A DNA stretch of 64,000 nt from Camarhynchus parvulus (lineage: Eukaryota > Chordata > Aves > Passeriformes > Thraupidae): assembly GCF_901933205.1 (NCBI RefSeq), contig NC_044576.1, positions 5,365,024 to 5,429,023 of the forward strand, read 5' to 3'. Shown here one piece after another: positions 1-14,400 of the stretch; position 1 is the first letter of the stretch; every line of letters begins with the position of its first letter. Below the pieces are notes generated by a model. The model did not search any database. It saw only the letters and a program-made list of their open reading frames with translations, and was not told the DNA's origin. The position numbers and the translations under genes are program-made.

Positions 1-3000
1 ATAGGGAGAGATAGTGGCTATTATTTTTGAACTTGAGTAGCCTGGCAATAAAAATTCAAAATTATTTCGCTCTCATTAAAATTAGGACAATTATTTTTCT
101 TGCAAGAGAAACTTCCAAATATGTGTGAAAAATCAAGTGAATTTCTACCACACCTTTTTGTGTCATGTGTGAAATACATTTTAGAAGTTTTTGTACTTTA
201 TCCTGTAAAGCCATCAAATTTTCACAGGCCATTAGCTGTCACAAATGAAAATTGTACTAAACTGGAAATGGATTCTTTTCTCCAATAAATGTGAGTTAAG
301 GCCATCCAAATCCTTCCAGATCTAGAAAGACTTGGTGAATATCTAGTTCTCTATAGCTAGAAAGTCATTCTGCTGGAAGGGCTGGATATCTCTGGGTTTC
401 CTTCAGCCCACTCTCCAAAGCCTGGGGACAGGAGGAGTGCAGCTCAGGCTGCAGCTCTTGTTGAGTTACCCAAAGATCTCAGCAAGGTCTTCAGGAAAGC
501 AAAAAAAATAAATCACTGGCACCTCAATGTTACTAAAAAGATCAAAGGGAAGAGCACATGAAATAACTTCCACATGCCTTAATACAACATGTCAATCTAC
601 CAAATGCCTCACACTTCTTCAGACTTCAGCCTTACATCATCTCCCTTGAAGCCTGTGTTCAATTACTTTCCAAATTTATTTTCTCCCAGCTTTCATTTGT
701 CCTGAATGTAACTGATGGTGTATCCAGCCATTCCCCTCAAACACCACAAATAAAAAGCTTCTTTCCATGAGAATGTCAGCTTGTGAGACTTCAAGTCTAG
801 TTTGACTTGAAAAATCTTGCAAAAGCTGTCTCTCTTGTTCAGAAATGTTAACACTAACTTGGATTGAGCCAGTGTGTGCTTTCACACATCAGTGAAAGAT
901 TAAGAGGGAGTATCCATAACCTCATTAATTTGACTCCGCTTAGGAAGCACCAGGCACTCCCTCCCTCTTTGTCTCTAGCAATAGCAAGAAAGTTGACAAA
1001 AATTTTCACATTGCGAACTCAGACACTGTTGTGGTGTGTTTCAGCAATATTTAACATTTTTTCTCTGAAACACAAATTACTGTTCTGTGCTGGCTAACCA
1101 CAGACTTGAAAGCTCTCTCACACAGATAGAAAATAAGTGTCCTATTTTTTTCCTTTGACACAGAAGTTCCCAGCACTATTGTAAACTGAAAAGGTCACAA
1201 GACTGACCTGTATATATTTATCTCCCCAAGTCTCTCATTCTTCTTGCATATTATTTATCCTTTGAGATATGACCAACACAGCTCCCTGCTTTGAGGCCAA
1301 AAAGCCACTGCCACTTCCAAAACTTACTTACAGCACATGGAAGAGAGCACCTGGGACTGTCCCATTCCTGTCTCTGCAGACCACCTGCCATGGCCTTGGG
1401 AGCAGACAAACCCCTGGCTTGGGAATCAGCCACAGCTCATTTTTTGCTAAGGCACCCCCAAAACTCCTTTGAGTACAGCATGGCCAGCAAATGTGTTGAT
1501 ATTTCTGTACCAGTCAGGCAGTCTGGGTAGCAAGGTGTCGCAGAAACACAACACAAAATATTTCTCTCCCTCCTTTCTGTCCCACAAGTCCTTCCATGCC
1601 AGAAAGGGATTATCCTGAACAGCCTCTCAGGGCATGTGAGATATTCCCAGCCAATCTCATTAGCAAGCTTTAAGCACTGCCAGATATCCCTCAAGGTAGG
1701 TTAACCTCCTGGTCACATGAAGTACCAATAGACAGAACTTTCAAATTATACTTAATTCAAGCCCCGAAATTACAAAATTCAATTCATTTGGGTACTAAGC
1801 AAAAGGTATGAAAAAATCCAGCACAACAACAAACCCCCCACTAACTACATCAAACTCAGTACATTGACTTTAGCTTGTTTTCACTTCCTTGCATTTCATG
1901 ATCTCCCCTATGAACTCTGATTCTCATCCATTTAAAAAAACCTCAGGTGACATTTTAAAGGAATGAAGCTGCTCTGCAGCTGCTGTGCCTTCACCTTCCA
2001 GATACCAGGGGCAGGAGAGCATGGAGGGCCCCACACCACAGCTGGTTTTGAGGGCTTCTACAGTGAGAATCACCAACAAAACAGGAAGCTGAAGAATGCT
2101 GGAAGAAAATCAGATTACATGTGGAGCTCTCCAGGAGAGCCTCAGAAGGTAATGACTTCAAAAAGTCTGTGCAAAAGAGAGATCTTTTTCCTCATGAATA
2201 TAATGCAGGACTTGAATAGCCAGACATCTGTCACTTTGATATGTGAATGGTCTCCAAACTGTCTAGCTGACAAAACCGCATCCATTAAAATATATCCTAA
2301 ATAAAAAGAGACACAACAGTACATTATTCTTAAGGCTGAAATGTACCACACAGATTTACAATGGGGATTTGATACAGTCCCAGGCATACCTGTGACTCAC
2401 CATTAGAAATCAGAACAATGGGGATCAGGCTACTGTATCAGAAGGATTCAGAAAAACATCATCTATTTCACATTCTCCTGATATTGTATTGTCGGAATTT
2501 CTTCTCAAGAATGTATTTTAGTTTCCCATTAGAGATAATTGGAATTGTTTTGTCTCAATGCAATGCCCAGTCAAATGAAACACTGAAGAGCATGATTAAA
2601 AATGAAATCAAAATGTCTAATAGGTTTTCCTGTCTCTGCTCATGGACAAACTCTGCATTCACTCTTTTCTAATTCACTGTCGTTATACATGCAACTTGAA
2701 AATAGCTCAGGCAATGCTAGTTCATAGTTGTTATTTGGTACAGCATGCCCAACAGTGACAAAGGTAACAATAAAAGGAATTGATTAATAAAAATTACAAA
2801 GAATATTTGAATGACAATGTCACCACCCCCATACTATGCTTCTCCAAAGCAGCATGTCTCCCTGGAAAGAAATAAGCACAACTCACATGTTATTTAAGCC
2901 AGTCCAGTGAGATTTCATCTGACTTTATTTATCCAAAGCACACTTCTCCCTCCCCATGAGCCTCTTCCCTGCAAGACCACATTTCACTCTTCTGTCTAAA

Positions 3001-5220
3001 AAAGTGCTCCAAGGATAACGACATGCAATTCCTCACCTCCACAGACACAGGCAAGGGAACTAATTCCTGTAGTTTAACTTTGATTCCACATATGGCTGGG
3101 CCATAAGGTATTCTTACCTAATTTGTTCCACCAGTCATGGAACATGGACAGTATCAGACTGTCTTCCGTGTCTGTCTTTTAATAAAAACCCACTGAGGCA
3201 TATGAAATGTTTGTGTGTACAGCATATGCTAAACCAGGGCAAAATGAGAAGAGGCAATGCTGCCAACTTCTTCAAAAAATAAAGTAAAACATGAAAAACA
3301 AATCACATTCTACCAACTACTCCTCTCATTTTTCTCCTTAAATAGAAAACATTACTTATGAGCAACAGAGTTTTGGCTTTAACCATGGTCAAAACAAACT
3401 CAATCCCAAGTACAGCATTTCATTCACTGACACAGGAGAGTCCTCTAAGAGAACTACACGAAGCAGTTCCAAGGCTCAGAGCACACCTGGAAGTTCAGAT
3501 AAAAGAAATGAAAGGGAATTATGTGAGATGTACCCTCTCCCAATACTACAGGTTACTATGGGTGTGCCTGAGCACTGTTTATTTTAGGGCCACCCTGCTC
3601 CACTCTGGAGCTGTTGCCCTTTTGCTCACCTCTAGGAGTTAAAAGATGAGGACTAGGCAAAGAACAGTGAGTCTGAGAATCATCATCTCCTGGAACATTA
3701 CATGAGCCCTACAGCCCCTCAGTCCTTCTGTGTATCTTATTTTGAGATCATTCCCTCATTGCCTTAAATGAAATTATGCCCTCTACACACCCACTAAATA
3801 CTATTAAAGCAATTCAGTTTGATCACTGAATGACAGGCATGCTTTTGTCACAAGCTCTGTCAAATCCTGGCTGCACTGACCTGGTGAGCCTCTGAATCCA
3901 TCATATCAATACACAGCAAAGGCCTGCACAAACCTGTGTCCTGAAGTACTGCACACCAAGACAGCCAAAATTTTCCAACAGTCCCAATATTTTTTCACAG
4001 AGGACTCAGAGAGCCCTTGAGTTCATTTCCTATGGCCTGGATTACTATAACCCCTCTTCTCCACAGCAGGAATGTGCTGTCCAAACACCACCTCCTACTC
4101 ACTTAAAATTCTTTAAAGCAGTAAGCCAAACTAAAGCACTATTTTTATCGGACATGAGGTTATTATCAAGATCTGACAATACTGATAATACTGACTTACA
4201 ATATACCTCCATGTCTCAGCCTTGCCATGCTTTGCAATACCTGATGACTTCTTTCTGAAGTTCTGAAGAAAAAGTACTTTCACTGTGATTGAAGAAGGAA
4301 ATTTAGTACGCTGAAACTTTCTTCCTGTGACTGACTTGATTGTGGGTATGCAAAAGCAGAACCACACACCTTCAAGTTCCAGAACAAAGTTAAATGGCAA
4401 TTAACAAGTCAATATTAAGAGGTGATATCCATCATCACTCTAATCAGGTCAGAAAAAATGTAACATATTTTCTCCCTTCTGTAAAAAGAATGGTAGTGAG
4501 CTTCTTCCCAACTATTTTAATTCTCCTTTTTTTTTCCAGAATCAGTGGTAAAGCAAGATTTTCTTGTAAGTAGCACTCATTATAATAACTTTCCTACAAC
4601 TGAATAAACAACAAGCAATTACCAAAATAAGAATTTACACTTCCACAGACCAGCAAGGAAACTCATAGTGCTGATGTCAGTGAAGTCAAGAGAAGAAAAT
4701 ATAGTGTTAAACAGTAACTTCTACAAAATATACAACTGAGGAAATACTGACATCTGGAATCCAGAGTTATTTAGTGTTTTCCAAAACAAAGCATTCAATA
4801 AACCACTGTGTAGTATAAACACTGCATTTAAAGGTAAGACGAACTCAAAGTTAGGTCTCAGATGTATTGGCCAGACCCTGGGGTAGAGAATAAGTCACGA
4901 CATCCCCTCCAAACAGGAAGAGCAGGAATTTGTACAAGATCTCATGACTGAATCCCTATTGTTGCTACTTGTGTTTATAAGGCTCCTAGAAATAAGATAA
5001 AGATGAAAAGCCAAACTAAAGCCAATAAACTGAGTTCATTCAGACTCTCACTAAATCAACATGGGTTGCTACAGGATCTCTCTAGTTTGAAATCCTCTGT
5101 ATCAGCTAATGTTCTGAAGCAGACCACAAATGTCTCTTACTACTTACTCCCTCATATTTTACTATGGTCCCAATGGCTTACAGTCACACCAAGGTGAGGT
5201 TTGCACGTGGATAATGCAGC
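1..5220. other. AT-rich non-coding DNA, no gene seen
   Basis: I see no supported feature here. The longest open frame is 113 codons (1963-2304, plus). It starts in a Cys-rich stretch, has no recognisable domain, and is about what chance gives in a window this size. A minus-strand frame at 676-885 reads like ordinary protein, but a stop lies directly upstream and no acceptor-like AG is well placed, so I do not call it an exon. No CR1 tail, LTR end or tandem repeat was recognised. Confidence 0.6.
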
Positions 5221-8200
5221 AGCTTGGAAAAAACAAAGACCACTGCTGCTTCTAGCAGGATCCATCTTTATTGCACACACTCCAGTATAGACGTGTTTCT
5301 ATGGGAAAGTTTAGGGAAGGTGCAGAAGGGAAGACAAAGCAGCCACACCACCAAGCACCCACAGAGCAGAGGTTTCTGCCCTTATCAGTCATTCACCCAA
5401 AAACACCTCCCAGCATTTCAGGTGGTAAAGGAAAACATTCACATGTAGTGTTTATGGCTGGAGTCAATCCTTTGGTATGCACCTTTCCCAAGAGAACAGA
5501 GAGCCTTTATAGAAGTTGAGATAAATGTGACAGGCCACTGCTTGTACACAGAGCTCTCATCAAGGTTGGGATGGCTGCAGCAGGCCACTGCTTCTACAGC
5601 TAATACTCTCTACATTAGACAACTAATATCATTTGAAGGGCCACAGAGGCTTTTGGACACAGAAGACCTTTGTAAATTGGGGACTGGAACACTCTTTTTT
5701 TGTATGCTGTTCGTGCACTCCTTAACTGTAAAATACCCGCACTTCTAGAGAATTCACAGATGTCCAGTCTATGATTCAAGTCTAGCATTCTGATTCTTAA
5801 GAAGGTCTGTACTCACTTTCAGTAATCAGTATGGCCCAGCATTGCCAAATGTTCTGCACCACAAATTTCTTGTCTTTAAATCTCTCAAGCCTGACCAAGT
5901 AACAGCTCTCTCTGGGCCTAGGATCACTGCCATACACCCCGAGTGCTACAGGGTGTCTGATGCTAAATTCCACAGATTTGTGTTCAAGAACACTGGAAGC
6001 AAACTGACAATCCTCCCTCTCCTCACAATGGCACTCTGCAACCTGCTCAGCAGAAATGCTTGTCTGTCCACTTCCAGATTAGGAAAACCAGGACTCTGTG
6101 GCCCAACCAGAAAAATTTCGCCAAGAAATACCCAGGCTGCTATTTTAAAGAGAAACTTAGTAAGTCAGTATCAGTGTGGGAAATAATAGTCAGTACAAAA
6201 AGACAAGAGTTTAAAAAGACAGCTTTCACTTACACTTTCTGCACATTTTTAAACTACCCAGCTGAGAGGAACTCAGTAGGATGCAGGGAGGATTTTTTGT
6301 TGTGTATGTCAAACGTCTTGAACAAGATATTGAGTCTAGGCCTCTACAGCCAATAATTACTATAAAATCTGTTATTAAGAAACATTAGTGGGCTCATGTT
6401 TTTAAATCTCCAAGATGCAATACAGGTAAGGGGTCAAGTTGGCCATAATGCAAAGAAATACTAAACAAGTTTGGCAATAAAATTTTTCCACACTTTTTAG
6501 CTCATTTAATGCACTGGACAACCAGTGAAAAAAAAATGGGTTCAGCTTAGACAGATGTGCTGTTTATTCCAGTATCAGCATACTCAGCAGATTTCTTGTG
6601 AAAGCTGCAGGAAATACTTTGGTAAGACAAAGTGACCTATGCATCCATGGTGTTGCTTTAACAATAGCAAACGTGTATATTTTGTACTGTTTACCTTTGT
6701 CATTGTAACGTAAGACTTTGAAACAAGGTGAAATTGAAATAGCATTTCTGAGGAATGATGAACTGCAGATGAAACCTACAGTGTGAAATGGCAAGAGGAG
6801 CATTCAGTATATCCTTGATGATCACTGGAAATACCAAAGAATGAAAGAAGAAATGTTCAGAGTATGAACAGATAAACCTTGGCAAAGGGTATCTTTTTAC
6901 TCCTGTGATGAATGATTCTGAACCCAGTGTCTGTGTACAGTCTAGCTGGACAGCCTGCCCTCCAGTTACATAATCAGAACTCAGACAGGAGTCAGATAAA
7001 AATTAATGGCCTCAATTAATACTGCATCACTTAAGGGGGGAGAGGAGAGAGATGGGGGGTGTTTATGTGTAAACATACAGGGCATTGTTTACTTTTTAGG
7101 AAAAGTATGGGAAATATTAGGTAAGCAAATATAAATGAGGTACATTGACTCATAAATTAGTATCAATGCCTCAGATTCTAAAAATATATAAGGCTGGTCT
7201 GCAGCACATCTATATATAGCATGTATTTCTATAAAGGGATAATTTTATCTTCATTTTTTCTATGTCAAATTCTGATAGGAAATTCATGTCTCATTTCAAT
7301 GTGCGCTGGTTTTAGAAATTCAAGGTTTTTCTTGCATCCATGTACAAACATATTCTGAAATGTCAGGAAATGAGGCAGTATTAACCCTGCCCTAATACAT
7401 TCTGGTCTCTGCTTGAACAGTCCTGGTGAGCTACACAGTGTTCACTCATTTCATAAACGCTTTGGTAAATTCTGGAAGGAAACAGCATTGAATTCCGATT
7501 GCACAAAGATACCACTGATGGTAACAACAAATATTTTTGTTGCCTGCTAAAACATACAAAACAATGAATTAAATATTCCAGGTCTGCTACTTATTTACAA
7601 GAGAATAGGGAGATTAGTTTGAAGTAACAGACAATAAGCAACTGCTATCTATGCTAAAAATGTTATGGAAAGTGAAGGAGAAAGAGTGAAAGTCACGTTT
7701 TGTATTGCAGCTAACAGGAAAGGTTCAGTTCTTTTATTATGAATGTACAGGATTTCAAAATAAGTATTACAAGCAGTATAAAATACAATCCTCTGACAGA
7801 CACCAAAATTATTTCTGTGTGTTCCTAGCAAATCTTTTTAACTGTTACAAAGAAGGAAGGTTCCTGTGAGACAGTGGTTAGTACCAGGCACAGCAGAAGT
7901 TTTTTTTTTCTCTCCCCAAATGAAGGACATTTTCAAGGCACAGAACTCATTGTTCTACCACTGAACAACAACGCACCTGTCTTTTATAAACAGCATCATC
8001 AACCTGTTTTGGCTCTCAGTCACACAGCACCTATGCAAAGGTTATGCAAAACACACAGGAATATTGTGGGGACCCATCTCAAATTCCACAAAATCCTTCT
8101 ATTCACATAGACAACGAAGTCAGGTTTTGCATGAGGCCATACAAGCTTGTCTTGCAAGAATACAGTTGTTTTTTGTTTGGGAATATGAGGGAGGATTGGC

Positions 8201-9950
8201 AGGAGGTGGGAAGGCTGCCATCCTGAAACAAGACAAAACAGAACAAAACAAAAGCCCCAAAAATTACATGGGATAATAAAACATCCCCAAGACATGGTTC
8301 CATGCAGACAAAATGTAGGATCAAAATGCTTCCCACAAATGGCTCAGGCAGAGTTTAACAGAGAAATTCCTCATGATCACATCAGTAATAGGGAGGAATT
8401 ATTGTTCACCAGCACCTGATGATCCTAGGCTGTGGTGACATATAGGAAGTGTGTCTCCAACCCCAGGTATCAAAGGACATCTGGTCCCCTTTTCCCTTAG
8501 GCTTTTAAAACTACCTGCAAGGAATGACATCTTCTCCAACAGTCCCAAAAGACAGCAGTATCTCTAGTCTGTCTTGCCAGCATTGAACATGTACTATTTC
8601 ATCTTTCCAACATTGACATCTAGTCAGCGTGCTGTATTCTCAAAAAATCTCTCTCAGTTGCACTGTCAGTAACATTGTCTGCTATTTTTCTCTTCCTATT
8701 TGCGTTATTCGGTCATGTATATGCAGTTACCCTCATGTGTTAGTCATCTTGGCTGTCCCTCATCACTGTTACCAAAACACAGGGCATCTTGATTATTTCT
8801 CTAGTTTTTATCAGAATGCATCCATTACTTCTGACTGGATCTGCCTGTAGTGTTTTCCTCAGTGCTTCACAAGAGATGGTTTTCCATTTGTTCTCTAAAT
8901 GACCTTGGCCTTTGGAAGCACTTTGCAAATCTAGCATTGATGGTAGCTGTTCCCTTAGACTTGATCAATGTGGTCTGGTGGGGCTCAGAGTGCAAACCTT
9001 TCATTTCAAGCCCATAAATCAACATTCATGATAGTTTACTCTTCTTATACAATGACTCTTAACACTCTCTTAGACACTACTCTTTGTATTATCCCCTTTC
9101 CCTATGAGTTTTTGAGTCTCTGTGTTCTTCTATAGCTTTGTTGCACATTTCTGCATTTCAGCTTTAAGTAGCATATTTTCCCTCTGTGCAACCCTCCATC
9201 ACTTCACTCTGATAAAAGTCTGCTGTTTTTTTCACTTTCAGTCAAGCTCTGAAGACACCTCAGTTCTACCACACTGAATAAATGAGTTTTTTGCATGAGT
9301 TTTGTATTTTGGTTTTGTTTTCTAAACCAACTCCCTAAATTTCCTCTTTATTTTTGCGGTTAAGGGTTGCAAGCCTCTTTCTATTCCAGAGCAAAGAGCT
9401 TTAACTCATGGTTTTCTCAAACCTGAGAAACTGATGGTTTTCTCATTCTACACAATGTAACGCTGTTCATCTTTTATTCAAATTTTTTTTGTTGCTCCTT
9501 GTACTGTTAGAACCACACTTATAAGGATTAATTACGTCTTCTTCCAGTCACGAATTGTTTATTCCCATGTCATACACACTTGGTTCTAGCTTCTGTTTTA
9601 TCTTGGCCACAGTAATTTTATTTACCCAATGGGAACTTGTACCTTTGCATATCTTTCCTGTGTCCTGTTGTACAAGGCAACTACAGGTTCACCAAGTCAG
9701 CACTGGCAGTTCTTCACCATTCCTTCTAAATTCATTCTGCTGTGCTGTAGTCACACATCACCTTGGCAGCTCTGGGACTGATATTCCCCCAGGCTGCACC
9801 ATAAGCCAGTGGTGCAGCACTCCCCAGCCAACTTGGAAGGGCAAAAGCAGCATTTCCCTAGGCCCTGACAACAACTGCTGTGCCAGAACTGGGCACCATC
9901 CAGATTTAAGGGAATAATAATGACTATAATAACAAGAATGACCATCACTG
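5221..9950. other. non-coding DNA, no gene seen
   Basis: Open frames of 114 codons (5842-6186, plus) and 120 codons (9555-9917, plus) are present but match no family I know and overlap other frames of similar length. The plus strand is pyrimidine-rich from about 8600 to 9600. No transposable element end, tRNA-like box or tandem repeat was recognised. Confidence 0.6.
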
Positions 9951-12900
9951 GCCTTCCCTGATACCCTGTCTCAGGCTAAGGACCAAACAGCTGTGGGACT
10001 GTGCCAAAAGGAAAAGACCCTCATTTCCAGCTGGAGTCACGGCAGTTATGGACCAGGCACAGTACAGAACAAATCACAAACTACTCACCTTTGTGCACAG
10101 CACCTACACACATAACACAAGAGATACTGCAAGCCCAGGTGAAGCACATTTGCACCAAATTATGACGCCATCCTTGCAACATCTCCACTTCCATAAAGAG
10201 TTAAACTTTATTGTTCAAAGGTAAAGTAACAGCTAGTCTAATGCTTCCAGAAAGATGTAGCAGCTAGGTCTTTTTTATGTTTCCTGATCTTATTAAGTTT
10301 TATTATGAGACTATGATAAAGTTTGCAAACCAGTAATTTTGGTGATCTACAATAAGTAATGAAATGACAAGAAAATCATGTTAAAACAACATTAAAAAGG
10401 AGAGTCATTCTTAACTGCAGAGGGTGGGACGCTGCAAGTAAAATTCCCATTAGCAGTAAATACAGAAGCTTGAAAAAACATTGCCATATATTTGCCAAAA
10501 TAGATTCAGTGAGGTTTCCATGCATTAAGGAGGATCATAGGACTCCAAGTTATTTTTATCTCTTTCCTGAGCTTACCTGCTGGTTTCTTGCTTTATATAT
10601 TCTAATGACATGAACAAATATTCTATTTTAAATTTCACATGCAATGTAAATGAAGCTGTGTACACTTCCAGTTACAGCAGAGAGTTTCTTGGCTGGCAGA
10701 GGGATGAGTCCTGTGTCAGATCATTAGGAAGACTGTTTTACCAGGCTGACTGGTGAGTAGTTTTAGAAGCTGGAGTTTAGAAGTTCCTCAACTGAAGAAA
10801 TCCTGAGGTGCACAGAGATTTCACTGTTTTAAGCACAATGAGAGGAAATCACCAGGTCCAGGCAGCAAAGTGAAAGGCGCCATGTGTCTGTTCTTCCAGG
10901 TGGGAAGGACTGATCCAGGGGCTCTTCCACTGTTCACAATGATTCACAGGGTCCTTAATTGCAATTCAGGACTTGTCACAGCATTTCCATGGAAAGTCCT
11001 GAGCACAGCAGCGTTGGGGTGAGCAGTATCCAGCTGCTCATTCCCAGAGAAAGGAGGGGCCCTAGGGTGACCCCACAGGGACCTTGGGAAGGGCCAGGCA
11101 CAGCCAGGCATAGAACCAGCAATGAAATCCAGCTCTATTTACTCACACGAAGACAATGAATCCCCTTTGCTCTCCCTGCTTTGAAATTTTCATCGTTTTG
11201 ACATCACATGAAATTAGAAAAATTTGGGATATCTAAGTGCCTCATTCCAAGAAGTTTGCCAATTCCTTCATTCTCCTCAGTCAGTTCTGAAAACATCTTT
11301 TAGTAGCAGACTGCAACAACGATTTTCCAGCATGCTTCTGCTTTCCTTTCTTTTAATGTACAGCCACACTTAAGACATATATGCAGCTTCACTTCATAAA
11401 GAGCGAACTTCACCTCTGCTGGAAGCCAGAGCAGCTATGGCAATTAAATTCCAGTTTCAAGTGAGACTTCTGAGGCTTTGGCTCCATGCTCTCCTCTCTA
11501 AGACCAGTGACTTTCCTACTAAATTAATTTCCTGATAAATACCTCATCAGTGACAATAATTTCAGATCTGACTCCCAACAACGATTTTTACTGACAACAG
11601 AAGATGACCAAAAAAGTCCCTAAGCATCATCACAACCCATCTGTCACTGTTTGTTCTTTCAGACAATTAGTTATCATGTAACACTCACTCTCATTTTCAG
11701 CATTTCATTCTACAAAAAAATCTGACAGTTCTTCCATTTTATTCGTGGGCAAACAAGGTCAATATTTTCTGAAGACAAAAACTAACTTCACTATTTTGTT
11801 TTTTATATCATACATTGACACATGTCTTTCAGTCTAATACCTAGGGCTTGTGTCATACTTACAGCCAAAAATTCCCTGATTAGCTGCAATGTCCTGAGGC
11901 CTCAAAATGAATAATGTGAGAATGAGTTTTGTTTTGAATTTTTAAAAAGTAGTTTGAAAACAAAGGATGGATTTAATTAAAATGCAAAGTCATTTCCAAA
12001 ATTCCTCCTGGTCCTTATTGCCAGCCTACCTCACGCATATCAATTCTTGAAAAATTAACTCCCCTTCCATAGCAACATTTCAGGGAAAAATATTCAGTGA
12101 ATTAATTAATAAGAACGGCATACAGACAAATTTCTGGAAATTAATTTCATTATCTACAAACCTAAATTTTCAGATTTTCCTCTGAGTTTGCCAGCTTTGT
12201 CTGTACCCATGCACAAACAAAGCCGTAGTTACAGAGGCCACCAAAGCCTGCACAAACACAGCCCAAGTTTACCAACGTTACATTATTTATGCAACCACAC
12301 GCTATTTACTCAAGATCAGTAGAAATGCTATTTATGGAAAATATGGAGCAGTTCTTGAGTATGTTCCTACCCAGGAGTCCAGGAATCAGGTATTCTTTGT
12401 GCTACATTAATGAATGTACACACTGCTCACACATCCCACTCCACAATTAGAGCACAACAGGCAGAGCTGAAATTGAAGGAACAGGGCTTGTGCCATTAGC
12501 AAACTCCAAAAATCACTTTTGTTCTCAGGTAAATCAGGGTCAGTTCTCAAACAGGAAAAGGCACCAATCAGAAACATACATATTTTATGACCTTATAGTC
12601 CCCTCTACTGTCCATCCCACGTCACAAAGACCACTTTGGTTTTGGGTTGTTTTTTTTTTTTTTGCAAGAAGCCAAATACAACTTAAACTGAAGTCTTAGA
12701 TCCTTTAAAAATAGTCTTCACTTAGCTGCTTCCAGTACCACAAAATCTGTACCAACCCAATCTAACTGCTATACAAGTTAATGAATTTCAGTTTACACCT
12801 TTCCTCCATTTTTAATTAGGCCACTTCAGCTTCAAGTTAACCTCTTTTTTAAATTTTTTATCCAGGTCAGTGAGAAATCCTTGGACTACTGACTATCTTT

Positions 12901-14400
12901 TTCCTTTTTTTTAATAGTCATTTGAAAGAGAAGACTTAGAAAGTAAAAAACTAAAGAACAATTCATACTTTAAGGCACATACAGGCTGTATTTCACAAGT
13001 AAGGCTGTTCTGTAGCCCTGTTGTATTTTCCTACATATTTTTTTTTAATGTGACAACCAGAATAAGGAACAAAGTAAGGTTTTTCTTCATACAAAATTCA
13101 GCATGCTAAAGAGGAATTAAATACAGATGTGAATATGACAGACACTGCATCCCACTGTAATCCCTTAAATGAAGAAAAGGGTGTCAGTCGCTTTCATCTT
13201 AGAACATCTTTCCTGCACATCTGACCATTTGCTGAGCATTTCCTACAGAAACAAATACCATTACGAGTCATACAATGCCCCCAATGTCATCTAAATCCAC
13301 AAAATATTTATGCCTTAAGAAAAGCAAATTTTTGTCTTGTTTTAATGCAGTAGTGTTATTACCATCATGAAAGTCTGTGGCAAAAAGCAGTACTGGGCTT
13401 GCCAGGGAGGAAGAGTCATCACATCTGCTACACAGTCCCAAGGCAGAGTTCATCAGCACCCCCAGCATGCAAACATCCCCAATCCCCAAAGAACAGAGCA
13501 GCACTTCAACCTACTGCCTCTCAGAGCCAAGGTGATAAATCAAGGATGCTTCAACAAGATGGGGAAATGTGGAAAAAGAGAATAAAAGCAGAAATAAAGC
13601 AGAAAGACAGACCTCTCCTGCTATTCTCTATTGACTCAGACCATTTTGTTTTACTGGTTCTCTGTTGGGTTAACCAGCACAAAGGTCAACTACAGCTTCA
13701 GGAATTGGTAGTTTTAGCTGGAGAGAAAACATCCTCAATTTTGAAATCAGAAGGTAAAACTAGCAAGGAAAGTAAATGGGCATGAACCCAGAAACCAACA
13801 TAGACCTCTTAGGAAGCACTTGTAAATCACCCTCAGTATAATGGCACATTCGCTCCTCAATTAATTAATCAAACTCAACTCTGCCATCCTTCATCTCTCT
13901 GCACTTTTTTAATGTCGTATATTTTGGTGGGAGTTCTCACTTTTCCATGCTGCAAGAGAATTCCACACTCAAAGTATTGGGAGGGGGCTGAGAAAAAAAA
14001 AAGGAAAAATACTGGGAATGAAAGGTCATTTTCAGGAACGAGAAAGGCTGGAACTAGAATGAACCAAACCACTTGGAAAGAACAGAAGGCTTGGGCTGCA
14101 GTTCTTGCTGCTCCAAAATAGGAGGTATAGAAAAAAGAAGATATTTCAAGGGCTGCTCTCAAACAGGCTGGCTCTTGGTGGGTCATACAGCAACTGGCAG
14201 GAGCCATTTCACCGAGCCAGAGCAAAGGGAAGGAGCAGCTCTGTACGAGCTTCTTTACTGAAAAAATTAATTGAAAAGGAGTTAAGCACTCATTTTCTGC
14301 AATGTGACTTTGCAGCCAAAACAATAAACAGTGGAAAGAAGGATAGCAAGTTGTAAAATAAGAAGTCTTTTTTTTTTTTACTATTGAGAAAAAACAAGTT
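9951..14400. other. non-coding DNA with a T14 run, no gene seen
   Basis: The minus-strand frame at 13875-14324 (149 codons) is the second longest in the window. It is rich in Phe, Cys and Ser, and much of that comes from a purine-rich plus-strand patch near 13990-14010, so it looks like a composition effect. The 128-codon plus frame at 13399-13785 overlaps two other frames and has no visible domain. A T14 homopolymer lies at 12650-12663. Nothing else was recognised. Confidence 0.6.

Noticed and set aside
676..885. protein-like 69-codon minus frame as an exon
   Set aside because: A stop lies immediately upstream, no plausible acceptor or donor flanks it, and I recognise no homologue.
13875..14324. 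149-codon minus-strand frame as a membrane protein
   Set aside because: Its hydrophobic Phe-rich part comes from a purine-rich patch on the opposite strand, and there is no family match.
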